Shown here: positions 1 to 5,037 of the stretch, piece after piece
How positions within the stretch are numbered: position 1 is the first letter of the stretch
Layout of the letters: each line of letters starts with the position of its first letter
Assembly (NCBI GenBank): GCA_029051445.1
Contig: JAIDKP010000417.1
Location: forward strand, 1 to 5,037
Length of the DNA stretch: 5,037 bases
From: Muribaculaceae bacterium
Lineage (GTDB): Bacteria; Bacteroidota; Bacteroidia; Bacteroidales; Muribaculaceae
Reading direction: 5' to 3'
Notes under the pieces: model-generated
Told to the model about the DNA's origin: nothing
Seen by the model: only the letters and a program-made list of their open reading frames with translations
Database searches by the model: none
Position numbers and translations under genes: made by a program

Positions 1-592
1 ACCCAACACGCGCTATGGTGTGTCGAAACTCAAGGCCGAACAGTGGCTTGAATTTCAGAGCGGGCTGCCTTGGGTGATATTCCGTCCGACAGGTGTCTAT
101 GGTCCTCACGACAAAGACTACATGATGATGATACAGGCGATCGACTCACATGTGGATTTCGGTGTCGGCTACCGCAAGCAGCTTCTGACATTCATATATG
201 TCGAGGATCTTGTGAACGCGATGTATGACTGCCTCGCCGCCGCACCCGAGAAAGTCGTAAAGAAGAAGTACATCATCTCGGAGAAACGCGCCTATACGCA
301 AAAAGAGTTCCGCGACATAGTTGCTGCCGAACTCAACAAAAAGGTTGTGTTGCCTGTGGTGCTCCCTTTGTGGGCGACTTACGGCGCAAGCTATGTAGCA
401 GAGAAAATCGGACGTCTCAGACTGAAACCGTCGACTCTCAACCGCGACAAGTTCAACATAATGAAACAGCGCAACTGGAATGCCGACACTACCGACGCCG
501 AGCGCGATTTCGGCTTTGAGCCCCGTCACTCTCTGCGCGACGGCATGGCAAAAACAGTAGCCGCATATCTCGCCGAGAAAGAGAAAAAATAG
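1..592 (+). CDS. NAD-dependent epimerase/dehydratase (extended SDR), 3' part only
   Basis: This is the C-terminal part of an NAD(P)-dependent sugar epimerase/dehydratase-like oxidoreductase. The open frame enters from the left edge (first full codon at 2) and runs 196 codons to TAG at 590-592. Codons 14-28 read Y-G-V-S-K, the YxxxK catalytic pair of short-chain dehydrogenases, so the GTG at 20 is internal and not a start. The segment PWVIFRPTGVYGP that follows is the typical post-YxxxK strand and loop of extended SDRs, which leads into the substrate-binding region. The C-terminal stretch (RNWNADTTDAERDFGFEP, then a final helix) matches the usual extended-SDR ending, where a 'D..a...lGf.P' motif closes the protein. 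The NAD-binding GxxGxxG Rossmann motif must lie upstream, outside the window. The substrate cannot be told from this part. The gene is convergent with the TlpA-like gene, with a 35-nt gap and no clear terminator hairpin between them. Confidence 0.9.
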   Translation, partial: PNTRYGVSKLKAEQWLEFQSGLPWVIFRPTGVYGPHDKDYMMMIQAIDSHVDFGVGYRKQLLTFIYVEDLVNAMYDCLAAAPEKVVKKKYIISEKRAYTQKEFRDIVAAELNKKVVLPVVLPLWATYGASYVAEKIGRLRLKPSTLNRDKFNIMKQRNWNADTTDAERDFGFEPRHSLRDGMAKTVAAYLAEKEKK

Positions 593-627
593 GTCTCCGC
601 ACAGTCAAGCGCACACTACACAAGAGA

Positions 628-2130
628 TTATTTCCGGGCCTTGTCAATATCTGACGCAAAAGCCTCAACGCCCGGGAAACCGATGTATTTGTTGACAAGG
701 CGGTGTTCACGGTCGAAAAACAGGTATGATGGAATCGCGTTGAATCCATATTCACGCTTCAGGGCATAGCCCGCCTCCTCGCTCAGGCGCACATGCACAC
801 CGCTCTCTCGATTGGCATAACTGTGCCATTTCAACTCGGGCGACGACACATCGCATATATACAGGAACACCACATCGCTGTCTGAATAGCTTTTCTTGCG
901 CTCTTCAAAATCACTCATCGCGCTTATACACGGTCCGCACCATGTGTTCCAGAGATCCACAACCACCGGGCGTCCCTCAAACCGCTTCATGAATTCCGCA
1001 AGATTGAAGCTCTCATTCTCCGACAAGTCAATAATCTCTGCCCGGGTTTCGGCCAGTTTCTCAGCAACTTCCTGATTGCGTTTAATTATGATTTTGCCGA
1101 GATCGTCTTTGTAATAAGCGTTGATATTGGCAATCTGCTGTGGTGAGAGAAGACGGTTGTATTCTTCGATCTGCGTTATGTAGGCCACTGCCGAGAGCTT
1201 GTCAAGAAAAATCTGCGTAGGATTGGAGAGTACCTTATGCAATTCAGGCATGGCCGCAGCCTGCCACTCCGCGATATCCATATCACCTATTTCCGGAATA
1301 TTTATAGGAAGCCGATTCAGGAAACGCTGATAAAAATAGAACGATTCGGGTATAGCTTCGTCGACAACCGCATCTGAATACAGGTCAAGACTGTCAAGAA
1401 ACATCTTAAACATCTCAGCCGGAGGATCCGCGACATCAAGATTCCAATATTGCTTCGCATCTTTCACATAATAGGTTATGCGACCCTTGAAATAATACTG
1501 CTTCAATTGCTCAGAAAGAAGGTGCCTCATCTCTGCGCCAAGATCAGTACCTACAAAAGCGGCAGCCACACGTTCACGGCATACCGTATCTATCTCGCAC
1601 TTTATATAGCTCTGCCATGACTTATAGGACTCCGGCGATGCAAGCGTTATGTAATCAAGAAAATTATTAAAAAACATAGCATCACCATAATTGATCGTGA
1701 TAAATTCCTCACGATCCAACGGAGACCATGAATATCTGTTGTCCTTATCACATCTAATCATCAGATCTGTTGCCCGATCCTGATCAAACCCGCACATCAC
1801 ACCGGTTATAAAAGTACTGTCGGGCATGAAAACAGACAGGCATCCCGTCCAACACCTCAACACTTCAAGCGGTACATCGGCCGTCCATTTTTTCCCATCG
1901 AACTGTAGTGGAACAGATGTAAGATTTGTTTGCTCCAAACTGAAAAGTGTCGGATAAAGCGCCCGTACAAATACTGAATCAGGCCACGCGGCTTCTCCGT
2001 CGACAAGTGTCACCGACACATGCGCTGTGCCAATCTGATAACGGTTTTCTCTCTCACCTCTTCTGCATCCTGATAGCAATAAATTTGCGACAAAAGCACA
2101 AGTGATAAATGCTACTAAATACTTTTTCAT
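628..2130 (-). CDS. TlpA-like thioredoxin-fold lipoprotein, 500 aa
   Basis: A predicted envelope lipoprotein with a C-terminal thiol-disulfide oxidoreductase domain. The N-terminus has a short basic start, a hydrophobic stretch and the lipobox L19-S20-G21-C22, so Cys22 should be lipidated and the protein should face the periplasm. The thioredoxin-like domain covers roughly residues 365-498. It holds the redox motif W397-C-G-P-C401 after a 'VVVDLWNT' strand, and the cis-proline loop A465-I466-P467 before the 'SYLFFDREHRLV' strand pair, as in the TlpA/AhpC-like family. Residues about 25-340 are not recognised. They are longer than the N-terminal domain of common DUF4369-TlpA proteins, are mixed beta then helical, and carry an extra CxxxC pair (C93, C97). 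The start is ATG at 2130, with A-rich upstream sequence and no clear Shine-Dalgarno. It lies downstream of the Gly-Ser/Cys protein in the same direction, so that protein is a candidate substrate or partner (inference). The redox domain is certain; the exact partner is not. Confidence 0.9.
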   Translation of the reverse strand: MKKYLVAFITCAFVANLLLSGCRRGERENRYQIGTAHVSVTLVDGEAAWPDSVFVRALYPTLFSLEQTNLTSVPLQFDGKKWTADVPLEVLRCWTGCLSVFMPDSTFITGVMCGFDQDRATDLMIRCDKDNRYSWSPLDREEFITINYGDAMFFNNFLDYITLASPESYKSWQSYIKCEIDTVCRERVAAAFVGTDLGAEMRHLLSEQLKQYYFKGRITYYVKDAKQYWNLDVADPPAEMFKMFLDSLDLYSDAVVDEAIPESFYFYQRFLNRLPINIPEIGDMDIAEWQAAAMPELHKVLSNPTQIFLDKLSAVAYITQIEEYNRLLSPQQIANINAYYKDDLGKIIIKRNQEVAEKLAETRAEIIDLSENESFNLAEFMKRFEGRPVVVDLWNTWCGPCISAMSDFEERKKSYSDSDVVFLYICDVSSPELKWHSYANRESGVHVRLSEEAGYALKREYGFNAIPSYLFFDREHRLVNKYIGFPGVEAFASDIDKARK

Positions 2131-2159
2131 TTCTATTGATTGGTTTTATTGTACAATGA

Positions 2160-2199
2160 TAGAGCAAGTGATTGATAATACCTACAACCACTCGCTCTA
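2160..2199 (-). terminator. Intercistronic hairpin, weak terminator or attenuator
   Basis: Arms 2160-2170 and 2189-2199 form an 11-bp stem around an 18-nt loop. On the plus strand there is one A/C mismatch (2166/2193), but in the minus-strand RNA that pair becomes a G-U wobble, so the stem is complete only in the direction of the genes. It starts 13 nt after the stop of the Gly-Ser protein gene. The sequence after it (UCAUUGUACAAUAAAA) has no strong U run, so termination is probably partial or absent. It could also protect the upstream mRNA from 3' decay, giving more of the small protein than of the TlpA-like protein. Confidence 0.45.
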
Positions 2200-2212
2200 C
2201 AAAACTTAATTA

Positions 2213-2635
2213 CTACAACTTGCTTTTGATATCTGAACAGCGTGGCCAACCATTCCATTCATTCCCCGGATAGTTTGTTTTTTGACATATTCCGGTCTGT
2301 AAATGTCCCATATACCAAAACTCACATTGTTTTCCGATCACCCCCGATCCCATGTCAGGATCATAACAGGCTCGGAACTTTGGCGGCAGATTGTCAATCT
2401 GTTCCTGTGTAAGGTCAGTACCGAAAGGACCCGGAGGATGAGGATTCCAATCAGTATCGGAACCTGAACCTGAGCCTGAACCCGAACCGCCGGATCCTGA
2501 ACCTGAACCAGAACCTGAGCCTGAGCTACCAGTTCCCGAATATCCGTCGTAACCTTCACGGACTCTCTTCATCTCTTCAGGTGTAAGAACTACAAAACCG
2601 TTATGCAGTTTCTTTTTGTCGTTGTTATTAATCAT
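2213..2635 (-). CDS. Gly-Ser-repeat, four-Cys small protein with leader-like N-terminus
   Basis: The product is not recognised; it is 140 residues from the ATG at 2635. A longer frame from 2689 would add 18 residues (MSSLFYNHTE...) that look like translated leader DNA, so the start at 2635 (MINNNDKKKL) is preferred. Residues 15-28 read VVLTPEEMKRVREG, which resembles the 'vLs.eEMK.i.GG' end of Bacteroidetes double-glycine leader peptides (natural-product/bacteriocin-type precursors), though a clean GG is missing and EGYDG stands in its place. No signal peptide or lipobox is visible. Residues 38-59 are an almost pure Ser-Gly repeat. The C-terminal 80 residues are rich in Trp, Pro and Gly and carry four cysteines (C90, C104, C117, C133), enough for two disulfides. 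The downstream neighbour is a TlpA-like thioredoxin lipoprotein. Small Gly/Ser/Cys proteins of the NVEALA type also occur near TlpA-like genes in Bacteroides, but the NVEALA motif itself is not seen here. Function is unknown; an exported, disulfide-bonded product is inferred. Confidence 0.75.
   Translation of the reverse strand: MINNNDKKKLHNGFVVLTPEEMKRVREGYDGYSGTGSSGSGSGSGSGSGGSGSGSGSGSDTDWNPHPPGPFGTDLTQEQIDNLPPKFRACYDPDMGSGVIGKQCEFWYMGHLQTGICQKTNYPGNEWNGWPRCSDIKSKL
2459..2524 (-). repeat. Tandem 6-bp repeat coding for Ser-Gly
   Basis: About eleven imperfect hexamers (plus-strand ACCTGA with variants GCCTGA, ACCCGA and ACCAGA) encode alternating Ser and Gly in the minus-strand gene. A phase break at ACCGCCGGATCC gives the one Gly-Gly. 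As a multiple of three, gain or loss of a unit keeps the frame and changes only the linker length. Confidence 0.85.
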
Positions 2636-2741
2636 AGTCTTCAGATTTAAGGTTAGTACTTCAGTATGATTGTAAAACAACGAGCTCAAGCAAACAGTTC
2701 TGCCTTTAACAGCTTTTCAGGATCATTATATCCGGGAAACT

Positions 2742-3239
2742 TTACGATTTAGGTTTAATGGTATAAGCCGCATTTTCAGCGAGTGTGGCCGCCTGAAAGA
2801 CCGGGTTGTAATTCAGCCCATCGGGATATGTATTTATCATAACAATGCTGTCGCACAGTGCTACCACCATTATTTCGTCATTAGTGAGTTTCTCAGCCTC
2901 TGCACGGTCTACACGGATGTCATCTACTATAAACTGTGTAGCAGCAGGAGCCAGCCGGAAAATCAGGGACGCATCATTGCTTGCAACAATACCCGAATTA
3001 GGATATATGATGCCTGTAAAATGTGAATCGGGCACAGCTGTAGTACCAAGATCACCGACATTTATCCAGTCGCCGCCTCCAATTTCAGGCGCAGTAGCAA
3101 GATCAACGCCATATATGACAAACTCATTGACAAGCTGCGGCCCCGATTGAGCGGTTTCAGCAGCTGTATCTGTTTTCTTACAGCCCGACAGGCAAACAGA
3201 CATGACAGCAGGAAGCACTGCCGCCATACACACTTTCAT
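2742..3239 (-). CDS. Small lipoprotein of unknown function, 165 aa
   Basis: A predicted lipoprotein that I do not recognise. The start is taken as ATG at 3239 because AGAGGA (3246-3251) sits 6 nt upstream as a good Shine-Dalgarno. In-frame ATGs at 3254 and 3290 would add residues before a normal signal peptide. The signal sequence is short, with lipobox L17-S18-G19-C20 followed by KKTDT, so Cys20 should be the lipidated residue. The mature part of about 145 residues looks like a small mainly beta domain, with a Gly-rich segment (G54-G56), 'TQFIVDDIRV' at 101-110, then 'TNDEIMVVALCDSIVMI' near 119-135. No catalytic motif is seen. It is the first gene of the three-gene minus-strand module, directly after the terminator of the mscL operon, and 106 nt separate its stop from the start of the Gly-Ser/Cys gene. 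A role as surface or periplasmic partner of the module is possible but unproven. Confidence 0.8.
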   Translation of the reverse strand: MKVCMAAVLPAVMSVCLSGCKKTDTAAETAQSGPQLVNEFVIYGVDLATAPEIGGGDWINVGDLGTTAVPDSHFTGIIYPNSGIVASNDASLIFRLAPAATQFIVDDIRVDRAEAEKLTNDEIMVVALCDSIVMINTYPDGLNYNPVFQAATLAENAAYTIKPKS

Positions 3240-3245
3240 AAATAG

Positions 3246-3251
3246 TCCTCT
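3246..3251 (-). promoter_or_regulatory. Shine-Dalgarno that sets the start of the small lipoprotein
   Basis: The minus strand reads AGAGGA here, with a 6-nt spacer to the ATG at 3239. It overlaps the codons just after the ATG at 3254, which argues against that ATG and the one at 3290 being used. Clear SD sites are not the rule in Bacteroidota, so this one is informative. Confidence 0.55.
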
Positions 3252-3257
3252 CATAAT

Positions 3258-3291
3258 AAAAAATATTGGTATTAGGCCTCTAATATACAAA
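3258..3291 (-). promoter_or_regulatory. Candidate Bacteroidota-type promoter of the accessory module
   Basis: On the minus strand, TTTG at 3291-3288 could serve as the -33 element and TATTTTTT at 3265-3258 as the -7 element (consensus TAnnTTTG, last base off). The 22-nt spacing is slightly long. The -33 box would overlap the U-run of the upstream terminator. This is the only promoter-like pair I could find before the lipoprotein gene. Confidence 0.3.
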
Positions 3292-3315
3292 AACGCCCTG
3301 ATATCAGAGCGTTTT
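3290..3315 (-). terminator. Rho-independent terminator of the mscL-aroK-nitroreductase operon
   Basis: The arms are 3290-3300 and 3305-3315 with a 4-nt AUAU loop. The minus-strand RNA pairs over 11 bp (AAAACGCUCUG with CAGGGCGUUUU, including one G-U) and runs on into UUUUUGUAU. It lies 21 nt after the TGA of the nitroreductase gene. On the plus strand the inner pair 3297/3308 is a C/A mismatch, so the minus direction is the better fit, although it could partly stop plus-strand transcription as well. Confidence 0.85.
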
Positions 3316-3336
3316 ACTTGAAAAAAATCAAAAAAA

Positions 3337-4044
3337 TCAGAGGATTGCCTCGCGGCCCGAGCCTATGGCGAAATGCAGACGCGCTATGCCGAGATCGATT
3401 CCGGTATAGCCTATGAGCGAGAAGCGAGTTGTCGAGCGCACTGTCACTCCATCGGGCATCAGACGGAAATAAAACTTCTGCTGGTTTACGGCCGTGGGCG
3501 CAAGCAATGCCAGGCGCACTCCCTCCTTAAACCACTCGGGAAAATCGGGCTCGATGTTGCTCACCTGATCGGGACGCTTGATTTTATGGTGTCGTCCTGC
3601 TCCATCTATGCCATAGCCCAAAGCTATGACGCAACGTACCTTCTCCCCTTTGGGTACATCAAAAGCTTCCGACACTTTACTGTAGGTGAGTCCGACCCAG
3701 CATGTGTTGAGCCCGAGATGCTGTGCAAGCAGCACTACCTTCTCGCCCTGCTCCCCTATCTTCACATCAAGACCGCTCCCACGGCGAGTGGATATGACAA
3801 TGTAGTTCTCCACTCCCTTGAAATTGCCGTAGCTTGCCCAACGGCCTCCAAACGCACGCGGCTCGTTGACGACAAGCCGCATCGTCAGTCCGTCGACCTC
3901 GGCACTGAGCCCGGCAAGCGCGTCACAGAGACACGACACAATTTCAGGTGCCAACGGTCGGTCGGCATAATACACACGCACCGAATGGCGCGCCTCGATA
4001 GCCTCAACAAGTTCGGCCGGACTTAATCCAAGATCAAAGTTCAT
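3337..4044 (-). CDS. Nitroreductase family protein (TM1586-like), 235 aa
   Basis: A predicted FMN-dependent oxidoreductase of the nitroreductase superfamily. The start is ATG at 4044, whose ATGA overlaps the TGA stop of aroK by 4 nt. The open frame goes on upstream to 4284, but that part is only the aroK region read in another frame. Near the N-terminus, 'EARHSVRVYY' (residues 17-26) is the classic Arg-x-Ser-x-Arg FMN-phosphate motif. 'GLNTCWVG' (111-118) matches the family's 'GLgtcWvG' segment, and 'APTAVNQQ' (182-189) matches 'APSaxNxQ'. Here the last motif lies after the Trp-Val-Gly block, as in the internally duplicated/permuted TM1586-type putative nitroreductases, whose subunit is about this long. 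The substrate is unknown; such enzymes reduce nitro, quinone or flavin substrates with NAD(P)H. It is the last gene of the operon before the terminator at 3290-3315 and is probably translationally coupled to aroK. Confidence 0.85.
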   Translation of the reverse strand: MNFDLGLSPAELVEAIEARHSVRVYYADRPLAPEIVSCLCDALAGLSAEVDGLTMRLVVNEPRAFGGRWASYGNFKGVENYIVISTRRGSGLDVKIGEQGEKVVLLAQHLGLNTCWVGLTYSKVSEAFDVPKGEKVRCVIALGYGIDGAGRHHKIKRPDQVSNIEPDFPEWFKEGVRLALLAPTAVNQQKFYFRLMPDGVTVRSTTRFSLIGYTGIDLGIARLHFAIGSGREAIL

Positions 4045-4577
4045 TTCCCAGGGGTGATATATTGTTCGATAAAACGGCTTGCAGTCACTTCGCGGTCGAG
4101 TTCGGTCTCGAGCAGCGAGGTCTCGAACCGACATGCGGCTCTGGAGTAAAACGGATCGCGCTTGGCAAGCGCGTCGGCAATAAAACGCGTCAATCCCTCG
4201 CTGTCGAGCGATGCGATAAGCGGGCGCTTGTGACGCCCGCGCATCAGACGCGAATGCAGCACGGCATTGTCGGCCCTGAGCCACACGGTCGTGCCCTTGG
4301 AGTTCATGTAATCGACGTTGTCAAAAAAACACGGAGTACCGCCTCCACAGGCCACAAGCACGTTCTCCATCTCGGCCACCTCATGCAGCATACGCCGCTC
4401 AATGTCGCGGAAACCATCCTCGCCGCTGTCGGCGAAAATCGAGGAGATGCTTTTGGAAAATCTCGCCTCTATATAGTTGTCGAGATCAATGAAATCGATG
4501 CCTGTCGCACGCGACACAAGCCGCCCGAGGGTCGACTTGCCCGACCCCATGAACCCTATAAGAAATATCGGTCGCAC
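4041..4577 (-). CDS. aroK: Shikimate kinase, 178 aa
   Basis: Phosphorylates shikimate at the 3-hydroxyl with ATP, the fifth step of the shikimate pathway to chorismate and the aromatic amino acids; cytosolic. The length fits the family (about 170-180 aa). Key sites are all present: Walker A G8-F-M-G-S-G-K14-S15, the D31-L-D33 motif with the shikimate-binding Asp, R57 in 'FRDIE', the G78-G-G80 loop, R118 in the lid ('KRPL'), and R140 in 'RDPFY'. The start codon is GTG at 4577, supported by AGAAGG at 4587-4592 (9-nt spacer) and by the P-loop beginning at residue 8, as is usual. It lies 24 nt downstream of mscL and overlaps the nitroreductase start by 4 nt, so the three genes form an operon. Nothing suggests loss of function. 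Confidence 0.96.
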   Translation of the reverse strand: MRPIFLIGFMGSGKSTLGRLVSRATGIDFIDLDNYIEARFSKSISSIFADSGEDGFRDIERRMLHEVAEMENVLVACGGGTPCFFDNVDYMNSKGTTVWLRADNAVLHSRLMRGRHKRPLIASLDSEGLTRFIADALAKRDPFYSRAACRFETSLLETELDREVTASRFIEQYITPGK

Positions 4578-4586
4578 AGATAACTA

Positions 4587-4592
4587 CCTTCT
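4587..4592 (-). promoter_or_regulatory. Shine-Dalgarno that supports the GTG start of aroK
   Basis: The minus strand reads AGAAGG with a 9-nt spacer to the GTG at 4577. The next ATG in frame (codon 10) lies inside the P-loop, so the GTG must be the start. Confidence 0.6.
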
Positions 4593-4601
4593 AATTACTT
4601 T

Positions 4602-5037
4602 TTATTTTTCTTTATCAAGAAGATCACGTATCTGCGTAAGGAGCTTGACCTCCTCGGTAGGCTCTGCCGGAGCAGCGGGAGCGGGCTCTTCCTCCTTCTT
4701 GCGCTTGAGATTCATGATGAACTTCACCATGACGAATATACAGAACGCTATGATGACAAAGTCGATCACCGTCTGCACGAACGCTCCCCACGAGACAGCG
4801 ACCTCGGGAGTGATGACCGCACCCGAAGCATCGTTCACGGCTTTCTGTATCACCCAACGGTGATCGGAGAAGTTGACACCGCCGGTGAAATATCCTATCA
4901 CCGGCATCAGAACATCGTTGACCAGGGAAGTGACTATCTTACCGAAAGCGGCACCGATGATTACACCGACAGCCATATCGACGACATTACCTTTTACAGC
5001 AAACTCCTTGAACTCATTAGCGAATTTCCTGACTCCG
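4602..5037 (-). CDS. mscL: Large-conductance mechanosensitive channel MscL, 5' end cut by window edge
   Basis: A homopentameric inner-membrane channel that opens under high membrane tension and releases solutes on osmotic downshock. 144 codons are visible, and the frame runs off the right edge. The visible protein starts [20 protein letters not shown], the amphipathic N-terminal helix and entry to the first membrane helix, so only a few residues including the start codon should be missing; the ATG at 4976 is internal. Membrane helix 1 covers about partial residues 18-50 with '[14 protein letters not shown]', the glycine/alanine-rich pore-lining signature, followed by 'SLVNDVLMP'. A periplasmic loop contains 'GGVNFSD'. 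Helix 2 spans about 84-110. After the charged KRKKEEE cluster comes a Pro/Ala-rich linker and the short cytoplasmic helix 'LLTQIRDLL'. All of these are standard MscL features. First visible gene of the operon with aroK and the nitroreductase. Confidence 0.96.
   Translation of the reverse strand, partial: GVRKFANEFKEFAVKGNVVDMAVGVIIGAAFGKIVTSLVNDVLMPVIGYFTGGVNFSDHRWVIQKAVNDASGAVITPEVAVSWGAFVQTVIDFVIIAFCIFVMVKFIMNLKRKKEEEPAPAAPAEPTEEVKLLTQIRDLLDKEK

Noticed and set aside
146..529. Minus-strand open frame inside the epimerase gene
   Set aside because: The plus strand shows YxxxK and the extended-SDR C-terminus; the antisense product is featureless.
593..627. Bidirectional terminator between the convergent epimerase and TlpA-like genes
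   Set aside because: The 35-nt gap has no inverted repeat long enough to support a hairpin.
2338..2559. Val-Gln repeat frame of 73 codons over the Gly-Ser repeat
   Set aside because: The low-complexity Val-Gln product is the hexamer repeat read in a second frame; it lacks the structured C-terminus and a convincing start site.
2636..2741. Possible promoter or terminator between the small lipoprotein and the Gly-Ser protein genes
   Set aside because: No hairpin with a U-run and no good TAnnTTTG element with a -33 partner could be found; only a GAGCTC palindrome and an isolated TATAAT on the minus strand.
3321..3338. Direct repeat of AAAAAAATC, twice
   Set aside because: It is a short A-rich run around the nitroreductase stop codon, most likely simple sequence before the terminator rather than a binding site.
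3373..4026. Plus-strand open frame of 217 codons opposite the nitroreductase gene
   Set aside because: The minus strand codes for a protein with clear family motifs. The plus-strand product has no recognisable domain, and GC-rich genes often leave long open antisense frames.
4045..4284. Upstream extension of the nitroreductase frame by 80 residues
   Set aside because: This part is aroK read in another frame. The FMN motif sits at the normal distance from the ATG at 4044, and that ATG overlaps the aroK stop.
4062..4583. Plus-strand open frame of 173 codons opposite aroK
   Set aside because: It mirrors aroK, whose active-site residues are all present on the other strand; no family features in the antisense product.

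Overview
The window looks like chromosomal DNA of a member of the Bacteroidales (phylum Bacteroidota), possibly Muribaculaceae. This is an inference from three things: a long TlpA-like thioredoxin lipoprotein next to a small Gly/Ser- and Cys-rich protein, lipoproteins with L-S-G-C lipoboxes, and the moderate GC of the housekeeping genes. No rRNA or other marker gene is present to settle it.

Layout. (1) Positions 1-592, plus strand: the 3' end of an extended short-chain dehydrogenase/reductase (NAD-dependent epimerase/dehydratase), cut by the window edge just upstream of its catalytic YxxxK motif. (2) Positions 628-3239, minus strand: a lower-GC module of three genes, read right to left. These are a small lipoprotein of unknown function (2742-3239), a Gly-Ser-repeat, four-cysteine small protein with a leader-peptide-like N-terminus and no signal peptide (2213-2635), and a 500-residue lipoprotein with a C-terminal TlpA/thioredoxin domain carrying WCGPC (628-2130). 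(3) Positions 3337-5037, minus strand: a higher-GC, tightly packed housekeeping operon mscL-aroK-nitroreductase. It has a 24-nt gap, then an ATGA start/stop overlap, and ends at a strong hairpin terminator at 3290-3315.

How the parts may work together. The mscL operon combines a turgor-release channel, shikimate kinase (chorismate pathway) and an FMN nitroreductase-like enzyme; the last two are probably translationally coupled. The accessory module is the most interesting part. A repeat-containing, cysteine-bearing small protein with a leader-like start sits directly upstream of an envelope thiol-disulfide protein. That suggests an exported cysteine-rich product whose disulfides are made, reduced or sorted by its neighbour. 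This is inference from gene order and motifs only.

No tRNA, rRNA, CRISPR, insertion sequence or integrase was seen. No gene-free stretch exceeds about 110 bases.
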